Shown here: positions 16,791-23,694 of the stretch, one piece after another
Numbering within the stretch: position 1 is the stretch's first letter
Layout: each line of letters opens with the position of its first letter
Source of the DNA: Pelotomaculum sp. PtaB.Bin104
Lineage (GTDB): Bacteria > Bacillota > Desulfotomaculia > Desulfotomaculales > Pelotomaculaceae
Assembly (NCBI GenBank): GCA_002067205.1
Contig: MVQL01000137.1
Span: 1-51,558 of the forward strand
Direction: 5' to 3'
DNA: 51,558 bases
The notes under the pieces: generated by a model
Seen by the model: the letters and a program-made list of their open reading frames with translations, nothing else
What the model was told of the DNA's origin: nothing
Databases searched by the model: none
Program-made: the position numbers and the translations under genes

Positions 16791-17531
16791 TTACATATTG
16801 TTGACTGCCTCACTTATTGCGAGAACATAGCTTTTCAAGCTATCCTGATTAGTCGACAAAAACTTTGTCCTTAAGCCCTCTGATATTTCTATCTGTACTC
16901 CCCGTTCGTCTATATCTCTATTCACTATGTTATCTTGCGATATACCGGCCAGATCCTTCGGAGTATCTTTCACAGTAAAACCATACTTAGTCAGAGATTC
17001 TTTTATTCTGTTTGCCAATTCAGTGTCCCGGCCTCCGATATATGTGAATTCTTCTGCACCGTCACACCCGTGGATTGATAATGTCCTTTTAGATTTAGAA
17101 ACCATTTCCAGCGCGTATGTTTCAGCGAATTTATCTGAAGGAACATGTAGTGCAAAATTATCTGTGCTTTTTAAACCCAGAAATGAATAGTAGTTGTAAT
17201 TATTATGGGAAACTAAGGCATAAGCTAATTCAGTAGTACCTTTTTCAATTTTACCTCCATGAATTGCCACAACTGTAACATTAGAATCTGTTTCATTAAC
17301 TTCAATTTCATAATCAACATCTTTTTGAGAATCCAATAAATTTCTTAATTCATCAAGTTCATTTTTTTGTTCGCTTATTTTTTCATTTGCAATATCTAAT
17401 TGTTTTGTTAGTGTTTTATTCTCATCTTCCAATTTTGCGCCTTCGTATTTTACATAACTTGAATAACCTATCAATAAAAAGAATAATAAAGCAAATACCT
17501 TGATTTTTGTAACATGTTTTCTTATGTTCAT
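16791..17531 (-). CDS. poly-gamma-glutamate hydrolase, PghP-type (catalytic residues intact)
   Basis: 246 residues. N-terminal membrane anchor (VFALLFFLLIGYSSYVKY), a coiled-coil stalk (KLEDENKTLTKQLDIANEKI...), then a Gamma_PGA_hydro domain (PF05908). Zinc-binding motif AIHGGKIEKGTTE and the later LSIHGCDGAEEFTYIGGRD are present, as is the GVQIEIS glutamate, so it should be an active zinc enzyme cleaving gamma-glutamyl bonds outside the membrane. This family is best known from phages and Bacillus YjqB/YndL. ATG at 17531 with GAGGAAAGAG. Last gene of the PGA region, truncated IS256 follows directly. Confidence 0.88.
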   Translation of the reverse strand: MNIRKHVTKIKVFALLFFLLIGYSSYVKYEGAKLEDENKTLTKQLDIANEKISEQKNELDELRNLLDSQKDVDYEIEVNETDSNVTVVAIHGGKIEKGTTELAYALVSHNNYNYYSFLGLKSTDNFALHVPSDKFAETYALEMVSKSKRTLSIHGCDGAEEFTYIGGRDTELANRIKESLTKYGFTVKDTPKDLAGISQDNIVNRDIDERGVQIEISEGLRTKFLSTNQDSLKSYVLAISEAVNNM

Positions 17532-17739
17532 CTCTTTCCTCCTCTGGTAGTGTTTTTAAGCTCTTTTTCTTTAATCTTACAACCAGCAACATTTTATAAA
17601 TTGCATTGTATATTTCCTTTGAAAATTCAACAATTCCTTTAACAGCTCGCTTAACCTGTTTTGTTGTTTCGTACCTTGGTACTAAGAAATGGTCTGGCTT
17701 GCCGGGTTTCTGTACCGCCACCATATGCTTATTATGCAA
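17532..17739 (-). CDS. doubtful basic ORF upstream of the hydrolase
   Basis: The frame runs 17739-17422 and overlaps the start of the hydrolase gene by 110 bases. The unique part reads HFLVPRYETTKQVKRAVKG and is lysine-rich, with a hydrophobic run YNAIYKMLLVV. TTG/ATG starts lack ribosome sites. It could be a decayed gene or chance. Confidence 0.25.
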
Positions 17740-17903
17740 AAGTTAACTATTTTAATAGCAGCAGGTATCTAAGACTCGAAAGCTATTTTTATTGTATCAC
17801 AGCAGGTAGGAAAAATATATCGAACCTTCCGTTGTAACCTGAGGATATGTAATGATGTCTTAAAAATCATTATCAAGGGTAACAAGAGCCCCACTTCAAG
17901 AAA

Positions 17904-17927
17904 GAAGGCCCTCGCTTGAGGGCCTTC
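17904..17927 (-). terminator. terminator after the NlpC/P60 gene
   Basis: Perfect GAAGGCCCTC/GAGGGCCTTC stem with a 4-base loop; on the minus strand it is followed by TTTCTTGAAG, a modest T-rich tail. Confidence 0.6.
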
Positions 17928-17956
17928 CTGTCACTTTAATCTGACTACTCATTGAT

Positions 17957-19970
17957 TTATTCATATCGTCTTGCTCCAACATATCGTGGAGTCCAATAAC
18001 TATCCGAGATATTTAGATCACGAATTGCTACACCTTCAGATTCTGTTACGATGATAAACTGCCCATTTCCAATATACAATCCTGGTAGCAGTACCTTGCT
18101 GGAGCCTTCGAAGAAAAGAACATCTCCAATATCTAAATCTTCCCTTTTTATTTCTTTTTCTTAAAGCCCATTGTTGAGATGAATATCTTGGTAGATCAAT
18201 ATCTAAACCTGCTTTCATAACGTATTGTATAAACCCGGAGTGATTATAGCCTTCTTTGGTATTTCCTCCTGCTAAGTAACGTACACCCAAGGTTTTATAT
18301 GCTTCTTCAACGACTTTAGAATCCAGCCTCAAACTAAGCGAGTCAAAGCGCTTTACTACTGCAAGGCTATCCAGCAAATATGGCCCTAAATAGTTGATTG
18401 TAGTCATACCTTCATCGCCAGAGGCATGAATTATATAATTATTTCCCAGATAAATTACAGCATGTGATATCCCTTCCCGCCATTTTCCTGTAAAATAAAT
18501 CACGTCTCCAGGACGCTTGTTTACAAAATCGATAGTTTCGCCTACTTCACATTGCTTATAAGTTATGCGAGGCAAATAAATGTTATTAGCGTCTCTAAAG
18601 ACTGTCTGAACTAAATAAGAACAGTCAAAACCATCTATTGTATCGCCACCTAACAAATAAGGAGTTCCTATATATTTCATTGCTTCTCGAATAACTGAAT
18701 TCTCATTTTCCTTATAATTTTCAGGCCGAGAATAATATATATCAGCCCCCGTTAGTCGTTTTGCACCTACATATATACCTGACCAATACTCACTCTCAAT
18801 ATCCCTTTCCGCAACTCCTTCTGTAGTCTGAACTATAAACATACCATTTCCTTTATAAATACCAGGTATAAGACTGCTTCCCCGGAAAAACACCAGGTCT
18901 CCTGGTTGAAGGTCTTCTTTAGAAATGGATTCGCCTATTTCATAGATCCTATCGGAAAAGACAGATAGCTGTATGTCGAGGGTATCTTTAAAGACATAAC
19001 GTACAAAATTAGTCGTATTAAAGCCTTCGGTTGGTGAATTCTCTTCCGGGTTATAGGGTGTTCCAAGCAAATCCATAGCCTTTTCTACAATTGGATTGCT
19101 TACGATGTCTTCCTCAATAATATTGTTAGTAAACCGTTTTGCTCCCAGCAACCTGGATTTCCAATAATCACTTGTTTCGAGATCTGCTACAGCAACCCCA
19201 TTAGTTGTAACAATAACAAAAATACCATTGTCTATGTAAATTCCTGGTAGTCGTACACTGCTGCCTTGAAAGAATAGTACATCACCAGATTTAATACCAG
19301 CCGTATCTACTTCCATACCTACTCGCCATTGTTCGTTCGATGTTCTGGGCAAATCCAGTTTGTTTACTTCACTAAAAACGTATTGTACAAAGCCTGAATG
19401 ATCAAAGCCATTTGGATCATTACCTCCAAGTTCATAAGGAGATCCTACTAATTCAAGGGCTTTTACGGCTACAGGATTTAATTCATCAGCTATATTTGTG
19501 TAACGCCTTGCACCTTTATACCGATCACTCCAATAGGAATCTTCTACTATATTCCTTTTTATTACACCTTCATTAGTCGCTACAACGATAATGCTATCAT
19601 CGCCTTTATATATTGCCGGTATTAGGTTTTCGCTTCCAGTAAAGAAAAGAACATCTCCAGGCTGTATTTCACTGCGTTCTATAGGTTTACCCAGTTTCCA
19701 TAACTGTGAAGGCGATCCGGGGAGGACTATACTCTCTGCCTCTCTAAATACATACTGAATAAAACCGGTGCTATTAAATCCTTCCTCCGGTGTATTTCCC
19801 TCTTGTTCATAGGGTTTGCCTATTAAACTTTCTGCAAGTAAAACCGTTTGAATTTCTGTCTCATTATTATAACCATAGGATGGGCTTGTAACAGTTAACA
19901 GGATCAATAGGATTAACCAAATTGAAACTACTAAAGAAATATATAAAATCCCAAAGAAAATTTTTTTCAT
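17957..19970 (-). pseudogene. five-repeat NlpC/P60 cell-wall or PGA hydrolase, frameshifted in the fifth repeat
   Basis: The main frame (19970-18036) gives 644 residues: an N-terminal anchor/signal (FFGILYISLVVSIWLILLIL) and tandem NlpC/P60 modules of ~120 residues starting near residues 45, 165, 290, 430 and 555. Only module 4 has the catalytic triad (FDCS Cys, ISHAVIYLG His, IIHASG His). The equivalent of FDCS is FNSTG, FDHSG, FNTTN and YNHSG in modules 1, 2, 3 and 5, so these are non-catalytic. In module 5 an extra A in a run of five (18155-18159) shifts the frame; removing it restores EIKREDLDIGDVLFFEG and the typical ending YWTPRYVGARRYE with stop at 17957. NlpC/P60 enzymes with this repeat habit include PgdS, the Bacillus gamma-DL-glutamyl hydrolase, which fits the PGA context. 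Catalytic module 4 is unaffected, so the product may still work. Confidence 0.85.
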
Positions 19971-20031
19971 TTAACATTTCCTCTCACAATTTGGCTATAA
20001 AAAGCAGTACTAAAAAACATGATTTAAAAAA

Positions 20032-20075
20032 AAGCTGACAAGCTACCAAGGATAGCTTGTCTTGTCAGCCTTTTT
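20032..20075 (-). terminator. bidirectional terminator between PghP-like and NlpC/P60 genes
   Basis: GCTGACAAG...CTTGTCAGC stem with long T-runs on both strands. It should limit read-through from pgsBC into the NlpC/P60 gene, making the latter a separate or attenuated unit. Confidence 0.8.
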
Positions 20076-20098
20076 TTTATAAACAGTATTTTTTCAGG

Positions 20099-20947
20099 TT
20101 ACTCTTCTGATACTGCTTTAACATCTTCAATTAATTCCTGGTGATTATTTGCGCCTTTTTCTAATACTTTGTCGACTTTCTTATCGAAGTTACGCTTTTC
20201 AGGGTTAAACCTATTTAAAAACCCTTGACCTTTATCAGCATTAATCTTCTCCATGAGTTGAACTATTGTTGGCCAGCTTTCGCTTAGCGCTTGATTGATG
20301 GTGCCTGAATAATCGTTTAAGGTACCGGAATCAGTTGCGAGCTTATCTCTTAAACCTTTGGAAATAGCGATCTGAACGCCGCCAAGCTGATAACTGTCAT
20401 TAAACAATTTATTCTTATTCACTATATTGCTGTTCATAACCCCGGCAATGCGATCAGGAATACTTAAAGTTTGTACATTATATCCTTTGGCAGTAAGTTG
20501 TAATCTGATCAATTCTGCCAGCAACTTATTCTGACCGCCAATATAAGTAACTTCGTCATCGCCGGCAGCTCCGATAACAGAAACAGTGTAATCTGACTGA
20601 TTAACTAAACTAACAGCTGTTGGCTCGTCAAAATTGATAGCCTTCATAAAAAGGCTCCCATTATCAGCCTCTTTAAGCCCTTCAAATGAATAAGTGTTAT
20701 ATTTACCGCTCCCGCCCAATGCCTTAACTACTTCTGAAGTTCCTCTTTCAATACCGCCTCCGTGTATAGCTAAAATTGTTGTATCGCTTCCGACAACATT
20801 AGTTTTAACGGTATAGCTCGAAGGGTCTTCGGCTGCAGCTAGTTCAGCAAAGCTATGATAGCCTGTTATGAAGGCATATGCGCTTATACCAATTCCAAAT
20901 GTAAACAACATAACTAAAGCCAGAATTTTGAGAGATTGTTTTTTCAT
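20099..20947 (-). CDS. PghP-like protein with lost catalytic residues (putative PGA-binding pseudoenzyme)
   Basis: 282 residues. Signal/anchor (ILALVMLFTFGIGISAYAF), then a PF05908 domain. It keeps the first zinc motif AIHGGGIERGTSE and the TYIGGQN strand, but the second His motif reads VSVIGAAGDDE where the paralogue at 16791 has LSIHGCDGAEE, and the GVQIEIS glutamate is alanine (GVQIAIS). Two residues expected for zinc binding and catalysis are thus missing while the fold is kept. It adds a charged C-terminal tail (FLNRFNPEKRNFDKKVDKVL). It lies in the pgsB-pgsC operon 18 bases after the small membrane protein gene, where Bacillus has pgsA. I infer a non-hydrolytic role such as PGA binding or export. 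Confidence 0.8.
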   Translation of the reverse strand: MKKQSLKILALVMLFTFGIGISAYAFITGYHSFAELAAAEDPSSYTVKTNVVGSDTTILAIHGGGIERGTSEVVKALGGSGKYNTYSFEGLKEADNGSLFMKAINFDEPTAVSLVNQSDYTVSVIGAAGDDEVTYIGGQNKLLAELIRLQLTAKGYNVQTLSIPDRIAGVMNSNIVNKNKLFNDSYQLGGVQIAISKGLRDKLATDSGTLNDYSGTINQALSESWPTIVQLMEKINADKGQGFLNRFNPEKRNFDKKVDKVLEKGANNHQELIEDVKAVSEE

Positions 20948-20965
20948 ACTTATCTTGCTCCTTTC

Positions 20966-21199
20966 TTAAATAATTCTAGTAAACAGATAATCAGCAGCAA
21001 TAATCAGCAGAGTTAATCCCATTAACCCAAGTGCTTGAAAACCGGTATTTCTCTTGCTGATTTTAACGAGATACAGGCATTTTTCTTTCAATGTTAGTGT
21101 ATTAAGAACTGCAAGAGCTTCATGCTGACTTTTTTCTCTGATAGGTTCCGATGTGTTCATGTATAGTTTGTTATTTATTAGCCTGTATGAAGTGTTCAT
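20966..21199 (-). CDS. small single-pass membrane protein of the PGA operon
   Basis: 77 residues: soluble N-terminal part (SQHEALAVLNTLTLKEKCLY) and one C-terminal membrane helix (ALGLMGLTLLIIAADYLF). ATG at 21199 with AGGAGGTG at ideal spacing. It occupies the position of small accessory genes such as pgsE/capE in Bacillus, but the sequence is not recognisably related and its topology (helix at the C-terminus) differs. Probably an accessory subunit of the PgsB-PgsC complex. Confidence 0.7.
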   Translation of the reverse strand: MNTSYRLINNKLYMNTSEPIREKSQHEALAVLNTLTLKEKCLYLVKISKRNTGFQALGLMGLTLLIIAADYLFTRII

Positions 21200-21200
21200 T

Positions 21201-21248
21201 TTACACCTCCTTTCTCATATATTAATTACACCTCCTTTCTCATATATT
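21201..21248 (-). repeat. 25-bp tandem duplication carrying a Shine-Dalgarno site
   Basis: TTACACCTCCTTTCTCATAT with following ATT occurs at 21201 and again at 21226. On the minus strand this places two AGAAAGGAGGTG ribosome sites 25 bases apart between the pgsC stop and the ATG at 21199; only the proximal one has correct spacing. Confidence 0.9.
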
Positions 21249-21692
21249 GACTTTTAACAGTAATGTGCAACCATAAGTCATTGCACATAACAATCCAGTG
21301 CTTAAAAATGTTGTTGCTAAACCTTGGCGCTGAATTGTGTTTGCTAATAATCCGGGCACAATAATACCAACTGCTACCAATCCGGAGATATAACGATAAT
21401 CAAAGGGCAATATTGCATACATAATAAGCTGCAACACTACTGCCACTGCTATCATAGCTACAAATTTTCTTTTGCCGTATAGAATTGTAACTTTGCTCAC
21501 TCCGAAATTAACTATTAAATAAGTCAAGATGCTAATAAGGAATGTTAAAAATATAGCCTGGGGCAGATCTATAAGTAAAACTAAATATCCTGGTACAATC
21601 AGACCGGCAGGTAAGATTCCGGTAATTTCCGTAAATAACAAGCTCAAAATTACACCCAAAATTATAACTATGGAAATATCCGTAATTAACAA
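21240..21692 (-). CDS. pgsC: poly-gamma-glutamate synthase membrane subunit PgsC/CapC
   Basis: 150 residues, four to five hydrophobic helices. Family features: LLFTEITGILPAGLIVPGYL at the N-terminus and YISGLVAVGIIVPGLLANTI in the second half, the duplicated G-x-IVPG pattern of PgsC. It forms the membrane part of the PGA polymerase with PgsB and is thought to help export the chain. Eleven bases after pgsB, same strand. Length fits the family (~150). Confidence 0.92.
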   Translation of the reverse strand: MLITDISIVIILGVILSLLFTEITGILPAGLIVPGYLVLLIDLPQAIFLTFLISILTYLIVNFGVSKVTILYGKRKFVAMIAVAVVLQLIMYAILPFDYRYISGLVAVGIIVPGLLANTIQRQGLATTFLSTGLLCAMTYGCTLLLKVNI

Positions 21693-21703
21693 TTGTTTGC
21701 CTC

Positions 21704-22900
21704 CTATACTACTTGTGGCACTCGATCCGTTTCCAGATTAAATTTTTCGTGAATTATCAATTCAATCAATTCATCGCCACCACCGTGAATGTTTCCAATG
21801 CCAAAAATTACTCTGTTTATAAAAGAATCCTTAATTGTTTTATAAACCTCATGGGGAGACCAACCTTCAGCATTTATGTATTTCTGAGGAGATATTTTTT
21901 TACTATTTACTCCTTCGGTAATTGGTTTCACTGTCTGACCCATTGCAACGAGAATATCAATATCCATATTTGGTAAGACCTCTTCTGCAAACTGTAATGT
22001 CCTGTCAACCCTATCAGGTCTGCAATTTACAATTACCATAGGATTTTTTGTTGGATAACCAAGAGCTGTTATATGCTCCCAAATCATTCGTGTGGAATTT
22101 GGATCATTGGCGGCAAAGCCATTGACAAAATATGTGGGGCTTTTGTTGTCTAAGGAATGGATCATTAATGCTCCCGGATCAGGATTAGCATTTAACATTC
22201 CTCTTAACGCAGTATCTTTGTCAATGTTTAGCGCTTTAGCCACAGCCAGCGCAATAGCAACATTTTCCGGGAAAATTACATATGTAAACTTTTCCATATA
22301 ACCATCCGGGATTTCTTTTTCATTTGCAATTAATATCCGGCAGTTTCTTTTCTTTGCTTCTTTAGTGAAATAGTCATTATAACTGCTATCATCAATAATA
22401 ATGGTTCCGTTTTTTGGTATTGTAGCTGTAAAGGACTCTGCAATAAAATCCAAAGTCGGGCCGCACAAATCCATATGATCTTCACGAACATTAACAATAA
22501 CCCCTATATTTGCTTTAACAAGCTTCTCCTGAAAAATAATCTGGTAATCGGGATTTACGGCCATACATTCTGTTACAAATGCAGATGCGCCAAGCTTGAC
22601 TGCTTTTTTAACGACAGCTTTTTGTTCTATAATATTTGGACCTAGAGGGCCTCGTTTGATTGGTTCTTCTTCTTCCTTGTTCCAATAAATAATTCTCGCA
22701 CTGGTTCCCGTCGTTTTTCCAACAACCTTAGCTCCTGCTTCCTTTAAAATACCGGTAATTAATCTTGTTGCAGTTGATTTACCTCTTGTGCCGTTTATAT
22801 TGATTCTAAGATTGATCTGGTTTAAGTTTTTATTATGGTTTATTTGTTCATAAACACCTAAGATGAAAACAAAAATAATAAGCGCTATAGCAAACTGCAC
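21704..22900 (-). CDS. pgsB: poly-gamma-glutamate synthase ligase subunit PgsB/CapB
   Basis: 398 residues. An N-terminal membrane segment (FAIALIIFVFILGVYEQI) precedes a Mur-ligase-like amide ligase: P-loop NINGTRGKSTATRL (~residue 38), TKTTGTSAR-like VVGKTTGTSARI, EHMD-type VREDHMDLCG, and FVNGFAANDPNST. It activates glutamate with ATP and joins it through gamma-carboxyl groups to make PGA. First gene of the operon; the upstream 760 bases hold its promoter. The family length is 390-400, so it is complete. Confidence 0.93.
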   Translation of the reverse strand: MQFAIALIIFVFILGVYEQINHNKNLNQINLRININGTRGKSTATRLITGILKEAGAKVVGKTTGTSARIIYWNKEEEEPIKRGPLGPNIIEQKAVVKKAVKLGASAFVTECMAVNPDYQIIFQEKLVKANIGVIVNVREDHMDLCGPTLDFIAESFTATIPKNGTIIIDDSSYNDYFTKEAKKRNCRILIANEKEIPDGYMEKFTYVIFPENVAIALAVAKALNIDKDTALRGMLNANPDPGALMIHSLDNKSPTYFVNGFAANDPNSTRMIWEHITALGYPTKNPMVIVNCRPDRVDRTLQFAEEVLPNMDIDILVAMGQTVKPITEGVNSKKISPQKYINAEGWSPHEVYKTIKDSFINRVIFGIGNIHGGGDELIELIIHEKFNLETDRVPQVV

Positions 22901-23694
22901 ATTTATCCTATCCTTTCTTTAATAGAAATCCATTACATTAAGCCTCCACTCTTTGTGCCCTTACCTTTCGGGCAGTTTGCCAAATGTTAAATTTAAAAGA
23001 AATGCTTGTCCACTTTTGTGTTAAATATAATGAAATAATATGTTGAACTTATGCACCTCCTTTTCCAAGACATTATAACGAAAAAATATGAAGCATTCTT
23101 TTCTAATGGATGAACATGTTTTACAAAATTGTGAACAATTGTTACAAGATAGATTTCTTAACGGCTAATGCTGTTGCTCCCGGCATTTGTTGTGATATAA
23201 TCATTGCTAAACAACCTTTCATATTTAATTGAGTTGCTGGGTGATATGCAAATATAACTCCTTAATCGATTGCTTAACCGGCTGCTGTCCAAATTACCCG
23301 CGCCCCTGGCGGGTTGTTTGTTGTTTATCATACTCAACCTCCGGTATGGCCGGGCAAGATTTTGAATATAGGTACAGGAAATCAAGAAGACGCCGGATGA
23401 GCAATGTGAACTTGATCACCTGGCATCGCTTTAATCTACTTCAACAGGCCGAGCCCTGTTATTGAGGAATCAAAGGTTTGAATTTATAATATTGGTAGAC
23501 AGCCTTGCATGCTGACCCATGTTTATCACCTTTCATCTGGAGCAGTTATAGCATACTTGTGAAATTTCAAACTGAATTTTCCCGGAAATTTTTGCTTCCG
23601 CAGGCTCAGCCCAATTCCTTAGGGTGACTACCGCGCCTGAAACGCAGTCTGGAAATGGGCTGTGGAACTGGCCGGCAAGCTGAAAGGAGACGTT
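22901..23694 (+). other. divergent intergenic region between pgsB and the MalT-type regulator
   Basis: About 790 bases, AT-rich on the pgsB side and GC-rich on the other. I see no gene. A weak stem CCCGC...GCGGG at 23297-23313 followed by TTGTTTGTTGTTT could be a terminator on the plus strand. The pgsB leader starts somewhere before the GGAGGTG near 23055. Confidence 0.5.
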
